Shown here one piece after another: positions 1-8,719 of a DNA stretch of 64,000 nucleotides. Location of the stretch: NCBI RefSeq assembly GCF_002994045.1, contig NZ_MQUC01000003.1:2704501-2768500 (forward strand). Reading direction: 5' to 3'. Source of the stretch: Nonlabens agnitus (GTDB lineage Bacteria; Bacteroidota; Bacteroidia; Flavobacteriales; Flavobacteriaceae). Positions within the stretch are counted from its first letter, which is position 1. Each line of letters opens with the position of its first letter. The notes below the pieces were generated by a model, which saw nothing but the letters and a program-made list of their open reading frames with translations, searched no databases and was not told the DNA's origin. The position numbers and the translations under genes were made by a program.

Positions 1-2
1 AG

Positions 3-1457
3 CTGGAATCTTTTCTAGCAGAACAGCTTTCACCTGAACTTGATTTTCAATATGGAGATCTGTATATGAGTACCTTCACAGGAACCATCTCGATTAAGGA
101 TATCAATGTTGAACTCTCCAATCAAACCGATACTCTAGTACACACCAGAGCTACCGTAGATAAGTTGTCCTTATCTGGTTTTGGCTATTGGAAGTTTTTT
201 GTCAAGGATCAAATCCAGTTTGAGAGAATCAATATTGATAGAAACAACATTGTCTATTTCAAGGATAAATTCAAATCTACTGCGCAAATTGACACGATAA
301 AGGCAAATCCGCTGGCGACGCTGGATAAAAGCGTACTTATCGAGAATGTGGATATTGGAGCTACATCATTTACTATTTATGACTCTTCCAAAGATTCTGT
401 GGTGTTGCATGTTGCCAAAGCTGCATTTGCAGCGAGAGACGTTCGTACTGATGGGAAAACCATACGCAAACGTATTCCTGTTACTTACGAGGACGTGCAT
501 TTGGAAAGCGACTCATTATTTTTAAAAATCAGCCCTTTTGAAACGCTTAGTGTCGGGCATATGAGTTTGACCCAAGAAGACATCACGATCGATAGGCTTT
601 CCATCAAACCTAAATTCTCTAAAACGCAGTACAAAAGACTTATTGATAAGGAACGCGATTATACCGTTCTTGACGTTCCGGTCGTTGAACTTCTAGGCTA
701 CAACTTCGGGTTTAATGGCTCAACCTTGTTTACTAAGGTGGACAAGATCCATCTAGAAACACCAGAGTTATCCATATATCGAGATAAGCTGGTAGCAGAC
801 GATCCAAGCTTCAAACCTCTGTACAGTAAATTGCTGAGAGATTTAAATATGGATCTCATGGTAGATAGCATCACGGTTTCCAACAGTGTGATTACCTATG
901 AAGAAAAGCTTAAGGCAGATCAACCTGCAGGCTCCATCAAATTCACAAATCTGGATTTGAATATGTCCACCGTAGGTAACACGCAACACGCTGGAGAGCT
1001 CACAAAAATCACAGCCGATGGTCTTTTCCAACAAAGCAATCTGCATGTGGATTGGGCTTTTGATGTACATGACACCAGTGATGCCTTTAGATTTAGTGGA
1101 AATCTAGGGAAACTGCCTGCTGCAAATATCAATTCTTTCACAGGTCCCAACCTCAATGTAGGATTTGAAGGCACACTGCAGGAAATCTATTTTGACATTT
1201 CAGGGAACAATAACCGCTCACAGACCGCGATGAAAATGGCCTATGAAGACTTTAAGATCGACCTGATGAAAAAGGATGGTACAGGAATCAATAAGTTGCT
1301 CTCTGGTATCGCCAATCTATTTGTTGCTAATGATAGCCGTAAAAACGGTGAGAAATATCGTGAGGGAAATGGTGAAGCAGACCGCAACAAGACGCAATCT
1401 GTGTTCAATTTTGTGTGGATCAGTATTCTATCGGCCTTGATTAAGACGATGACTTAG
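3..1457 (+). CDS. AsmA/DUF748-like protein, 3' part
   Basis: The reading frame is open to the left edge, so only the last 484 residues are present and the true start lies outside. The first internal ATG is at 66, but in-frame codons upstream read as normal protein (…SPELDFQYGDLY), so 66 is not taken as the start. The chain is made of alternating beta-type stretches with repeated 'I..V.L' patterns. It ends in a hydrophobic segment with conserved-looking aromatic residues (SVFNFVWISI), as in large AsmA/DUF748-like envelope proteins of Bacteroidota. Such proteins are thought to bridge the periplasm. No catalytic motif is visible. It converges on the DUF3078 gene, with one palindromic element between the two stop codons. 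The family call is by pattern, not alignment. Confidence 0.55.
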   Translation: MESFLAEQLSPELDFQYGDLYMSTFTGTISIKDINVELSNQTDTLVHTRATVDKLSLSGFGYWKFFVKDQIQFERINIDRNNIVYFKDKFKSTAQIDTIKANPLATLDKSVLIENVDIGATSFTIYDSSKDSVVLHVAKAAFAARDVRTDGKTIRKRIPVTYEDVHLESDSLFLKISPFETLSVGHMSLTQEDITIDRLSIKPKFSKTQYKRLIDKERDYTVLDVPVVELLGYNFGFNGSTLFTKVDKIHLETPELSIYRDKLVADDPSFKPLYSKLLRDLNMDLMVDSITVSNSVITYEEKLKADQPAGSIKFTNLDLNMSTVGNTQHAGELTKITADGLFQQSNLHVDWAFDVHDTSDAFRFSGNLGKLPAANINSFTGPNLNVGFEGTLQEIYFDISGNNNRSQTAMKMAYEDFKIDLMKKDGTGINKLLSGIANLFVANDSRKNGEKYREGNGEADRNKTQSVFNFVWISILSALIKTMT

Positions 1458-1465
1458 AGAAGTTT

Positions 1466-1481
1466 CGCTTTCGCGAAAGCG
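1466..1481. repeat. 16-bp palindrome CGCTTTCGCGAAAGCG
   Basis: An exact copy lies between two convergent stop codons (1457 and 1499), with TTT on the left and AAC on the right. It is the only hairpin in this 41-bp gap, so it may also act as a bidirectional transcription end. Confidence 0.95.
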
Positions 1482-1498
1482 AACTCTTTTAATACTCT

Positions 1499-2401
1499 TT
1501 ACAAGGTATAATTCAACCCTAATCCTGAAACCTCGCGTATCTGGAAGGCACCAACGGCGTTATCGTCATAGATGGCTTGAAAGATCAACTTGGCACTAAT
1601 ATAATCGTTGACTTTCATGTTGATGTTAGTCGCATAATTGATATCGACGTTTCCTGGTTTATCCAAGTAATTAGAATATATGAGCAGCTTGTTGTCCATG
1701 GTAATGTTGTCCATGATCTTGAGCTTGTACACCGCATTAATGGAGGCGCCTAGTTCATAACGTCTACTTTCTCCAGCTGCCACGCCAAAGTAACTGCCGT
1801 CCTCATAATCTTCTGCACTGGTAAACATGTCATCCACCATGATCAATCGTGCAGTCGATGGCGCTACATTAAGCGTAAGCACCTTATTCTTTTTGTACAA
1901 AAATCCTGGGCCGGCTTGAAAATACCCTGGAGAAAACATGTTAGTGCGCTCTGTTCTTGTGATCTCACCATCTTCATTTGTGGCATAGACATAGCCTTTA
2001 GTCGCTTGCGTCATTGCGTTGATAAAGAACGAATAGTAGGCCGTGTCGTCATTTTCATTGACTTCATAGCCTATGACGCTGTTAAGCTCTATTCTATCAT
2101 TGGTCTTGCGGGTAAACTTCTCATTTTCTTGAATGGTTAGACCGTATTCTGCACTAATGCTGTTTTCCCATGCGATGCGATCTTCTGTATAATTAAAATC
2201 AAGGTCTGCTGCAAAACTGCCCGCAATACTGGATGTACCGCCACCGGTCCAGTCTGCATTAAAGGCAGATTGATTGAATAGAAACTGGAGTTTGCCGGTG
2301 TTTTTCCAGCCGTTTTGATTCACATCATCATCTCCAGCATCTTGAGCCTGTAGCTTTACCATCGAGGTTAGAAAAAGTAAAAGGCACATCAATATTCTCA
2401 T
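1499..2401 (-). CDS. DUF3078 outer-membrane barrel-like protein (copy 1)
   Basis: The 300-residue protein starts at the ATG at 2401, giving a signal peptide (MRILMCLLLFLTSMVKLQAQ). The open frame continues upstream to 2629 but has no signal-like sequence there. After an acidic linker come the family's N-terminal motifs, FLFNQSAFNADWTGGG and FTRKTNDRIELNS, followed by alternating beta strands to the C-terminus GLGLNY, as expected for a surface barrel. DUF3078 proteins are common in Bacteroidota and have no established function. It is a clear paralog of the next gene, with about two thirds of residues identical by eye. A perfect -7 element sits 23 bp upstream and a terminator separates it from copy 2, so it has its own promoter. 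Confidence 0.8.
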   Translation of the reverse strand: MRILMCLLLFLTSMVKLQAQDAGDDDVNQNGWKNTGKLQFLFNQSAFNADWTGGGTSSIAGSFAADLDFNYTEDRIAWENSISAEYGLTIQENEKFTRKTNDRIELNSVIGYEVNENDDTAYYSFFINAMTQATKGYVYATNEDGEITRTERTNMFSPGYFQAGPGFLYKKNKVLTLNVAPSTARLIMVDDMFTSAEDYEDGSYFGVAAGESRRYELGASINAVYKLKIMDNITMDNKLLIYSNYLDKPGNVDINYATNINMKVNDYISAKLIFQAIYDDNAVGAFQIREVSGLGLNYTL

Positions 2402-2423
2402 AGGTGGTGGTTTTCGATTTTGG

Positions 2424-2431
2424 CAAAGATA
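2424..2431 (-). promoter_or_regulatory. -7 element TATCTTTG
   Basis: A match to the Bacteroidota -7 consensus TAnnTTTG on the minus strand, 22 bp before the DUF3078 copy 1 start. No clear -33 TTG is seen. Confidence 0.5.
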
Positions 2432-2511
2432 GAATCTTCTTGTTTTTTCTAAAAACGAATGATTTTTGGACTTCTTGTGTCTTCTGGGATTTTTTGATGT
2501 ACCAAAACCAA

Positions 2512-2536
2512 AAAAGCACCCAATTAGGGTGCTTTT
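2512..2536 (-). terminator. Rho-independent terminator of DUF3078 copy 2
   Basis: Ten-bp arms (AAAAGCACCC / GGGTGCTTTT) around a 5-nt loop. On the minus strand it is followed by a T-rich run, 23 bp after the stop of the upstream paralog. Confidence 0.85.
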
Positions 2537-2558
2537 GATATCTCTGTAGAATACAAAG

Positions 2559-3458
2559 CTATAGTTTGTAGTTAAGTCCCAATCCAAACACCTCACGTAT
2601 CTGGAAGGCTCCAACGGCATTGTCGTCATAAATTGCTTGGAAAATCAAGTTGGCACTTAGCCATTCGTTGACTTTCATGTTTACTGCTGCAGAGTAGTTG
2701 ATGTCCACATTTCCTGGTTTGTCCAGGTAGTTGGAGTACAGCAATAGAACATTGTCCATGGTGATGTTTTCTGCAATATCAAATTTGTACAATGCATTTA
2801 CAGAGGCACCAAATTCAAATCTGGAACTCTCACCTGCATCTACACCAAAGTATGCACCATCCTGATAATCAACTCCAGATGTAAACTGATCGTCAACAAC
2901 GATCAATCTTGCAGTTGCAGGTGCGATGTTTACAGAGAAGTTTTCGTCTCTCTTATATAACATACCTGGACCAGCCTGGAAGTATCCTGGAGAAAGAATA
3001 TGGGTACGCTCGGTGCGTATCGTCTCGCCAGTATCAGGATCTTCACTAAATGTGTATCCTTTAGTAAATTGAGTAAGTGCATTAAAGAAGAAGGAATAAG
3101 ACCACTTGCTTTCCTCAGACACTTTATACCCATAAACCGAATTGAATTCCAACCTGTCGTTGGTCTTGCGAGTGAAGTCATCACCGTCTTGCTTAGTGAT
3201 ACCGTATTCTGCAATGATCTTACTGTCCCAAGTGGTGCGACCATCTAGGTAATTAAAATCGTAATTGATTCCCGCGTTTCCAGCAATACTGGAAGTACCG
3301 CCACCAGTCCATTCTGCATTAAAGGCAGATTGATTGAACAGTAATTGAAACGTACCGCCTTTTGACCAACCTTGTGGTTGAGCATCAGGATCTGCATCTT
3401 GTGCCTGTGTGGTTGCCATCATTGCTAGCAACAGGGCAGAAAGTAGAAGTTTTTTCAT
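2559..3458 (-). CDS. DUF3078 outer-membrane barrel-like protein (copy 2)
   Basis: The 299-residue paralog of the adjacent gene has signal peptide MKKLLLSALLLAMMATTQAQ, then FNQSAFNAEWTGGG and FTRKTNDRLEFNS. The C-terminal half, including NYLDKPGNVDINY and FQAIYDDNAVGAFQIREV, is almost identical to copy 1. Divergence is concentrated between residues 50 and 170, probably external loops. The fold is predicted to be a beta barrel and the function is unknown. It has its own -7 element at 3481-3488 and its own terminator, so the two copies can be expressed separately despite being in tandem. Confidence 0.8.
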   Translation of the reverse strand: MKKLLLSALLLAMMATTQAQDADPDAQPQGWSKGGTFQLLFNQSAFNAEWTGGGTSSIAGNAGINYDFNYLDGRTTWDSKIIAEYGITKQDGDDFTRKTNDRLEFNSVYGYKVSEESKWSYSFFFNALTQFTKGYTFSEDPDTGETIRTERTHILSPGYFQAGPGMLYKRDENFSVNIAPATARLIVVDDQFTSGVDYQDGAYFGVDAGESSRFEFGASVNALYKFDIAENITMDNVLLLYSNYLDKPGNVDINYSAAVNMKVNEWLSANLIFQAIYDDNAVGAFQIREVFGLGLNYKL

Positions 3459-3480
3459 ATAACCTAGTTTAAGTAAATCC

Positions 3481-3488
3481 CAAAACTA
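3481..3488 (-). promoter_or_regulatory. -7 element TAGTTTTG
   Basis: Minus-strand match to TAnnTTTG 22 bp before the DUF3078 copy 2 start, the same spacing as at copy 1. Confidence 0.5.
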
Positions 3489-3554
3489 AGGTTCTTTTTA
3501 TAAATCCTAAATAGAAAAATGAAAGCTGTGGCGTGGAAAGGCTTAAGACGCGTG

Positions 3555-4064
3555 CTACCGGCGTTTTTTGTAAACAGGAACCGATGAACAGGCTTCTCCA
3601 TACATCACGCTGCTGGCGATGCCTTGAAGCTTCTCTGTAATCATTAGGTATGCTGCAACGGGAACTGGCTTTTTAGAACAGCCTTTTACAATTACCGGCA
3701 GGTCTTTATAACTGGACAGATCAATATGAGCCATTACATTGCGGTACAAATGAGTCTCCAGGTCTTCAAGAGTTCCAAGGACTACGGTCTCGGCTATTCC
3801 AGTCAATTGAGATTGCAGTAACATCCATGCCCACGGCGGCACTATGGCGTCTGTACTGCAATTAAGGGCAACGTGATGATTTTTATAGACCGTGAAGTCT
3901 GTGTTTTTTACGCTTTCGCGAAAGCGAGTTTCCATCAACACTAATCCTTCCATCAACCATTGCGAGATATCAATCTCTGTGCGCGGTCCTGCGACATAAT
4001 AATCCTCAAGGTCAAAATTCTTGAGCTTGGAATTTGCAACACGATTGATGATTTCTTCTCTCAT
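3555..4064 (-). CDS. DUF2480 family protein
   Basis: A 169-residue protein without signal peptide or membrane segment, with FDLEDYY near the N-terminus, a central IVPPWAWMLLQ and a late KGCSKKPVP. I recognise it as the Bacteroidota DUF2480 family, usually found at the end of SUF loci; its function is unknown. It follows the SufT-like gene with a 2-bp gap, so it should be co-transcribed with the iron-sulfur assembly genes. A copy of the 16-bp palindrome lies inside the gene and is translated as RFRES (residues 47-51). Homologues without the element would show whether these residues are an insertion. Confidence 0.8.
   Translation of the reverse strand: MREEIINRVANSKLKNFDLEDYYVAGPRTEIDISQWLMEGLVLMETRFRESVKNTDFTVYKNHHVALNCSTDAIVPPWAWMLLQSQLTGIAETVVLGTLEDLETHLYRNVMAHIDLSSYKDLPVIVKGCSKKPVPVAAYLMITEKLQGIASSVMYGEACSSVPVYKKRR
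3911..3926. repeat. 16-bp palindrome inside the DUF2480 gene
   Basis: Exact CGCTTTCGCGAAAGCG, read as R-F-R-E-S in the host frame. Confidence 0.95.
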
Positions 4065-4066
4065 TT

Positions 4067-4387
4067 TTAGAGCATTCCCAGTTCTAGCTTTGCCTCTTCA
4101 CTCATCAAGTCCTTGTTCCATGGTGGATCAAAAGTGATCTCCACTTCTGCATCCTTGACTTCTTTAAGAGACTTAATTTTTTCCTCAACCTCGGCAGGCA
4201 GTGATTCTGCTACTGGGCAGTTGGGTGATGTTAAAGTCATGAGCACTTTTACCTCTGCTTCTTCACTTACCATCACGTCATAGATCAATCCCAGTTCATA
4301 AATATCCACTGGAATTTCTGGATCATAAATGGTTTTGATAACGCGTATGACCTTTTCACCTAGTTCTTGTCCGTTGATTTCTTCCAT
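4067..4387 (-). CDS. SufT-like MIP18/DUF59 iron-sulfur assembly protein
   Basis: A 106-residue single-domain protein of the MIP18 (DUF59) family. It has the typical start IYDPEIPVDIYELGLIYDV and the conserved cysteine in LTSPNCPVAESLP (Cys57). Members help mature or deliver Fe-S clusters in the cytosol. It lies 3 bp after sufE and 2 bp before the DUF2480 gene, so it is part of the same transcription unit. Length is usual for the bacterial family. Its exact partner cannot be told from sequence. Confidence 0.9.
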   Translation of the reverse strand: MEEINGQELGEKVIRVIKTIYDPEIPVDIYELGLIYDVMVSEEAEVKVLMTLTSPNCPVAESLPAEVEEKIKSLKEVKDAEVEITFDPPWNKDLMSEEAKLELGML

Positions 4388-4390
4388 GGT

Positions 4391-4816
4391 TTAATTAAGT
4401 TGTGATTGATACGCCACTGCGTACATTTTAAGTTGTTTGATCATTGATACCAAGCCATTTGCTCGAGTAGGAGATAAGTGCTCTTTAAGGCCTATTTCAT
4501 CAATAAAATCTGTATCTGCTTCCAGAATATCCTGCGGTTTTTGGTTGGACCAGGCACGTATGAGAATAGCAATTATCCCTTTTGTTATAATGGCATCACT
4601 GTCTGCGGTAAAAACGACTTTGTCTTGGTCAAGATCTGCGTGAACCCATACTTTAGACTGACAACCTTTGATGATGTGATCCTCGTCTTTGTATTGCTCA
4701 TCAATAATGGGCAAACTTTTACCTAGATCGATCATGTATTCATAGCGTTGCATCCAGTCGTCAAACATGGCGAACTCGTCTACGATTTCTTCTTGTATTT
4801 CTTTTATGCTACTCAT
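4391..4816 (-). CDS. sufE: SufE, sulfur acceptor for SufS
   Basis: The 141-residue SufE-fold protein accepts persulfide sulfur from SufS and passes it to the SufBCD scaffold in the cytosol. The acceptor cysteine is Cys52 in HIIKGCQSKVW, and the helical C-terminal half ending near LSPTRANGLVSMI matches the family. Its start overlaps the end of the META-domain gene by 8 bp, which suggests translational coupling. Its place in the SUF locus supports the assignment. Confidence 0.95.
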   Translation of the reverse strand: MSSIKEIQEEIVDEFAMFDDWMQRYEYMIDLGKSLPIIDEQYKDEDHIIKGCQSKVWVHADLDQDKVVFTADSDAIITKGIIAILIRAWSNQKPQDILEADTDFIDEIGLKEHLSPTRANGLVSMIKQLKMYAVAYQSQLN

Positions 4817-5213
4817 TGACTCTTTTTGCCTTGATCAATACCATTCCATCTTCATCCATCAATCTCAAGTGATCGTTTTTGTATTCTGCTTTTTTGACTA
4901 ACGCCAGCTGATTCATGAATAACTGCTCTGTTTTTGCCTTTTCTTCACAGTACATCTTAGTTGCCATGATCATTCCAATGTCCACATTATTTGCTTCTGG
5001 ATTTTCAAACGTACCGCTGTATTCATTACAGCTGTTGTTTCCAGAGATACGATTTTCTTTTTCTGACATATCTATATTGATAGTGATGCCTTGACCGGCC
5101 ATATTTTGACCATCAATGGTAACGACCTCATAAGACCCATTGATATCTTCCAGCTCATCGCAGGCAACAAGTGTCAAAATCATCATCCCAAAAAGTAGAA
5201 ATTTAGTTTTCAT
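4809..5213 (-). CDS. META-domain (HslJ-like) lipoprotein
   Basis: A 134-residue lipoprotein whose signal peptide ends in the lipobox LTLVAC (Cys18). The mature part carries META/HslJ features: ISGNNSCNEYSG, then ATKMYCEEKAKTEQ, and a final strand with MVLIKAKR. The family is found in heat-shock protein HslJ and in envelope proteins; its biochemical role is unknown. It is set between sufS (29 bp upstream) and sufE (8-bp overlap). This envelope protein inside a cytosolic assembly operon is unusual, and the overlap suggests real co-translation. Confidence 0.85.
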   Translation of the reverse strand: MKTKFLLFGMMILTLVACDELEDINGSYEVVTIDGQNMAGQGITINIDMSEKENRISGNNSCNEYSGTFENPEANNVDIGMIMATKMYCEEKAKTEQLFMNQLALVKKAEYKNDHLRLMDEDGMVLIKAKRVNE

Positions 5214-5242
5214 AGCTATTCAATTAGCATAGGTTAATGATG

Positions 5243-6457
5243 TTAAGATAACATCTTTACTGCACGGTGCAAAGCCTGTACCATAACGTCTATCTCTTCC
5301 TTTGTATTATAGAATGCAAAGCTGGCTCTTATGGTTCCTGCTATTTGATAGCGATCCATCACTGGTTGCGCGCAGTGGTGGCCCGTGCGCACAGCAATAC
5401 CTAACTTGTCAACAATCGTTCCTATGTCATATGGGTGAATCCCATCAACATTGAATGAAATTACCGCCGCTTTGTCAGCCACATCACCGTAAATGGTAGC
5501 TCCTGGAATGGTTTTAATTTGCTCTGTCCCATAAACCAGTAATTCATGTTCATAGGCAGCGATTGCATCCATGCCTATGCTATTGAGGTAGTCTACTGCA
5601 GCACCTAAGGCGATACCACCAGCGATATTAGGCGTACCAGCCTCAAATTTGTGAGGTAATCCTGCATAAGTCGTCTTTTCAAAGCTCACCTGATCAATCA
5701 TCTCGCCGCCGCCTTGATATGGTGGGAGTTCGTTTAATGCCTCTTCTTTTCCATAAAGTAGTCCTATTCCTGTTGGACCGCACATTTTGTGACCTGCCAT
5801 GGTATAAAAGTCTGCATTGAGTTCCTGCACATCAACTTTCATGTGACCACAAGATTGTGCGCCATCGATAAGCACTTTAGCTTGATGTTTATGAGCGCCA
5901 GCAATGATCTCTTTTACTGGATTTGTGACACCTAAGGCATTAGAAATGTGATTGACAACGACAAAAGCGGTTTTGGGATTCAACAAATCGTGATAGGCCT
6001 TCATGTCCAGCTGGCCGTTATCCATTACTGGAATGACCTTTAAATAAGCACCAACTCGTTCACACAGCATTTGCCATGGAACGATATTGGAATGATGTTC
6101 AACCGCACTAACGATGACTTCATCACCTTCTTTCACAAACACATGTGCACCACTAGCAACAGCGTTGATACTATGTGTGTTTCCCGAGGTGAAAATGCAC
6201 TGTCTAGCGGTTGGGATGTTGAAAAATGCGCGACACTTTTCTCGGGAAGCTTCAAATAGATCTGTGGCTTCCTGACTTAAGGCATGAACACCGCGATGGA
6301 TATTGGCATTGTAAAGTGTGTAGTATTCCGTGATTTTTTCAATGACCTGCAATGGCTTTTGTGAAGTCGCTGCATTGTCAAAATAAACCAAAGGCTGTCC
6401 ATTCACCTCACGGTTGAGAATGGGAAAATCGGCACGTATTTTTTTGATGTCTAGCAT
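5243..6457 (-). CDS. sufS: SufS cysteine desulfurase
   Basis: A 404-residue class II cysteine desulfurase that removes sulfur from L-cysteine using pyridoxal phosphate to feed Fe-S cluster assembly. Visible motifs are the start VYFDNAATSQKP, the PLP lysine Lys224 in AGHKMCGPTG, and the persulfide cysteine Cys362 in RTGHHCAQP. Length is normal. It lies after a strong terminator that follows sufD, and a near-consensus -7 box (TACCTTTA) ends only 4 bp before its ATG. The sufS-META-sufE-SufT-DUF2480 half may therefore have its own promoter. Confidence 0.97.
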   Translation of the reverse strand: MLDIKKIRADFPILNREVNGQPLVYFDNAATSQKPLQVIEKITEYYTLYNANIHRGVHALSQEATDLFEASREKCRAFFNIPTARQCIFTSGNTHSINAVASGAHVFVKEGDEVIVSAVEHHSNIVPWQMLCERVGAYLKVIPVMDNGQLDMKAYHDLLNPKTAFVVVNHISNALGVTNPVKEIIAGAHKHQAKVLIDGAQSCGHMKVDVQELNADFYTMAGHKMCGPTGIGLLYGKEEALNELPPYQGGGEMIDQVSFEKTTYAGLPHKFEAGTPNIAGGIALGAAVDYLNSIGMDAIAAYEHELLVYGTEQIKTIPGATIYGDVADKAAVISFNVDGIHPYDIGTIVDKLGIAVRTGHHCAQPVMDRYQIAGTIRASFAFYNTKEEIDVMVQALHRAVKMLS

Positions 6458-6461
6458 AATG

Positions 6462-6469
6462 TAAAGGTA
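6462..6469 (-). promoter_or_regulatory. -7-like element TACCTTTA before sufS
   Basis: Minus-strand match to TAnnTTTG with one mismatch, four bases before the sufS ATG and downstream of the sufD terminator. Confidence 0.4.
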
Positions 6470-6499
6470 CGATGTGATGCATTCATAACCTTGAAAACA

Positions 6500-6525
6500 A
6501 AAGCCCGATCAACAGATCGGGCTTT
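6500..6525 (-). terminator. Terminator between sufD and sufS
   Basis: Arms AAAGCCCGATC / GATCGGGCTTT around a 4-nt loop. Followed on the minus strand by TTGTTTTC, 20 bp after the sufD stop. It splits the SUF cluster into two likely units. Confidence 0.8.
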
Positions 6526-6545
6526 AAATTTATGTTGATTTGAAT

Positions 6546-7859
6546 CTATAAATCAAACCCAATCTCTACACCTAATTTCATGGCGATCAATTTTGTGATG
6601 CGCGATTTGATTTCAGGAATCTTGACGCTTTCCAAGACTGAATTTGCAAAAGCAAACATCAATAGTGCTCTAGCTTCTTTTTTACCTATACCGCGAGACT
6701 GCATGTAGAACATCGCTTCTTCATCCAGTTGTCCTATAGTACAACCGTGTGAACAGCGCACATCATCTGCAAATATTTCCAGTTGCGGCTTGGCATTTAT
6801 AGTAGCTTTATCACTAACCAAAATGTTGTTATTCTGCTGGAAGGCATTGATTTTTTGGGCAATTTTATCTACCAGTACCTTACCATTAAAGACACCTACA
6901 GCACGATCATCAAAAATCTGTTTGTATTCTTGATAACTCTCACAATTAGGCGCGGTGTGGTGCACTAACGTGGAATGATCCACATGTTGCTTATCACCTA
7001 TAATCGTCACACCATTGAGCAGTGAGTTACAGTGCTCACCCAACTGGAAAAAGTTCAAGTTGTTACGTGTCAAAGCACCGCCAAATGAGAACGTGTGCAA
7101 ACGCACCTCGCTATTGGTTTGTTGCTGCACGTTGGTATGGTCAATAAGGGATGCGCTTTGTTGGTCGTTTTGAATCTTATAGTAATCCACTAAAGAGCGT
7201 TGATCTGCAAAAACTTCAGTTACGCTGTTAGTTAGTACATTGTTTTCAGTCAAGCTTTGGTGGCGCTCTATAATTTGTACTTGTGAATTTTCACCTACTA
7301 CTACAAGATTACGTGGTTGGACCATCATAGCTGCCTCACTACCTGTGGAGAAATAAACGATCTCTATAGGCTTATTGACGGCTATGTTTTTAGGGATATG
7401 GATATAGGCACCTTCTCTGGCAAAAGCCGTATTGAGAGACGTTAAGCTATCCTTACCTGCTAACTGGTTATAATAGGTTTCAATTATCGGAGCATACTTT
7501 GGATTGTTCAACGTGCTGGACATCAAACACACATCAAACTGCTCGTGTGTGGTTTGAGAAAGCTGCGAACTGTAAACACCATCAACAAATATCACACGAT
7601 AAGCATCGATTTGATGGATGAGGTATTTTTTGATCTCTGCATAATCCAGCGTGACTTCCTTTTTAGGGAATAGGCTGTAATCTTTATTGAAAAGCGCTTT
7701 TAAGGATGTGTATTTGTAGGCCTCATCCTTACGTAACGGCAGTCCTTTTTCCTCAAAATCAGATAAGGCCTTGTTGCGCAGTTCATGCACATAGCTATCT
7801 GTATCGACCTCATTTTCAAGGGCCATAAAAGAGGAAAGGATGTTATCTTTAAAACTCAT
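6546..7859 (-). CDS. sufD: SufD, Fe-S scaffold subunit
   Basis: A 437-residue SufB/SufD-family beta-helix protein that forms the SufBCD scaffold with SufB and the ATPase SufC. The N-terminal region (LPLRKDEAYKYTSL) and the C-terminal SufD signature SHGCTIGQLDEEAMFY are clear; the His in this motif corresponds to the residue used in cluster formation at the SufB-SufD interface. It ends in IPEIKSRITKLI, typical for the family. It follows sufC after a 102-bp gap holding a decayed expanded palindrome, and is followed by a terminator. Confidence 0.97.
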   Translation of the reverse strand: MSFKDNILSSFMALENEVDTDSYVHELRNKALSDFEEKGLPLRKDEAYKYTSLKALFNKDYSLFPKKEVTLDYAEIKKYLIHQIDAYRVIFVDGVYSSQLSQTTHEQFDVCLMSSTLNNPKYAPIIETYYNQLAGKDSLTSLNTAFAREGAYIHIPKNIAVNKPIEIVYFSTGSEAAMMVQPRNLVVVGENSQVQIIERHQSLTENNVLTNSVTEVFADQRSLVDYYKIQNDQQSASLIDHTNVQQQTNSEVRLHTFSFGGALTRNNLNFFQLGEHCNSLLNGVTIIGDKQHVDHSTLVHHTAPNCESYQEYKQIFDDRAVGVFNGKVLVDKIAQKINAFQQNNNILVSDKATINAKPQLEIFADDVRCSHGCTIGQLDEEAMFYMQSRGIGKKEARALLMFAFANSVLESVKIPEIKSRITKLIAMKLGVEIGFDL

Positions 7860-7890
7860 ATAGTTTTACTTTTAAGCTGGATGATGATTT

Positions 7891-7926
7891 GACTTTCGTG
7901 CCTCGCTGTTGGTAGACAGCAAAGCG
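7891..7926. repeat. Degenerate 36-bp expanded palindrome
   Basis: Aligned without gaps to the reverse form of the expanded element, 28 of 36 bases agree. The inner stem is kept as GCTGTT-GGTA-GACAGC, with a compensatory C-G to G-C exchange at its base and one G-T pair. It lies between sufC and sufD. Confidence 0.6.
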
Positions 7927-7961
7927 ATAAAGCAAAATCATCAAAGCTTTACTTATTCAAT

Positions 7962-8714
7962 CTATGCTTCTACTTCTTCTTTGATCCAGTCGTAACCGCG
8001 CTCTTCCAACTCGTGCGCCAATTCTTTACCACCAGATTTCACGATGCGTCCATTGAAAAGAACATGTACGTAATCTGGAACGATATAATCAAGCAAACGC
8101 TGGTAGTGAGTAATCACGATAGTCGCATTGTCCTTACTGCGCAATTTGTTGACACCATTAGCAACGATACGTAAAGCGTCGATGTCAAGACCAGAATCAG
8201 TCTCGTCAAGAATGGCCAGTTTAGGCTCTAACATAGCCATCTGGAATATCTCGTTACGCTTCTTTTCACCACCAGAAAAACCTTCATTCAATGATCTGGA
8301 AAGAAATTTGCGATCGATTTCAAGAAGTTCTGACTTCTCGCGTATCATCTTCAACATGTCCTTTGCAGGCATCTCGTCCTTACCTTGAGCCTTACGCGTC
8401 TCATTGATGGCCGTTTTCATGAAGTTGGTGACGCTTACACCAGGAATCTCTACAGGATATTGAAAGGATAGAAAAACGCCTCTGTGTGCTCTTTCTTCTG
8501 GATCAAGCTCCGTAATATCTTCATCGTTCATAGAGATTTCACCTTCTGACATTTCGTATTCCTCACGACCGGCAATCACGTTTGCTAACGTAGATTTTCC
8601 AGAACCGTTAGGTCCCATGATCGCGTGGACTTCTCCAGCTTTTACCTCTAGATTGATTCCTCTTAATATTTCCTTGCCGTCGATAGTGGCGTGCAGGTTT
8701 TTTACTTTCAACAT
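7962..8714 (-). CDS. sufC: SufC, Fe-S assembly ATPase
   Basis: A 250-residue ABC-type ATPase of the SufBCD scaffold. It has Walker A GPNGSGKST near residues 34-42, signature SGGEKKRNE, Walker B LAILDETDSGLD and the switch histidine in ITHYQR. SufC binds SufB and SufD and couples ATP use to a shape change of the scaffold; it is soluble, not a transporter. The preceding gene in the transcript is a small lipoprotein 5 bp away, so co-transcription is likely. Confidence 0.97.
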   Translation of the reverse strand: MLKVKNLHATIDGKEILRGINLEVKAGEVHAIMGPNGSGKSTLANVIAGREEYEMSEGEISMNDEDITELDPEERAHRGVFLSFQYPVEIPGVSVTNFMKTAINETRKAQGKDEMPAKDMLKMIREKSELLEIDRKFLSRSLNEGFSGGEKKRNEIFQMAMLEPKLAILDETDSGLDIDALRIVANGVNKLRSKDNATIVITHYQRLLDYIVPDYVHVLFNGRIVKSGGKELAHELEERGYDWIKEEVEA

Positions 8715-8719
8715 ATCTG

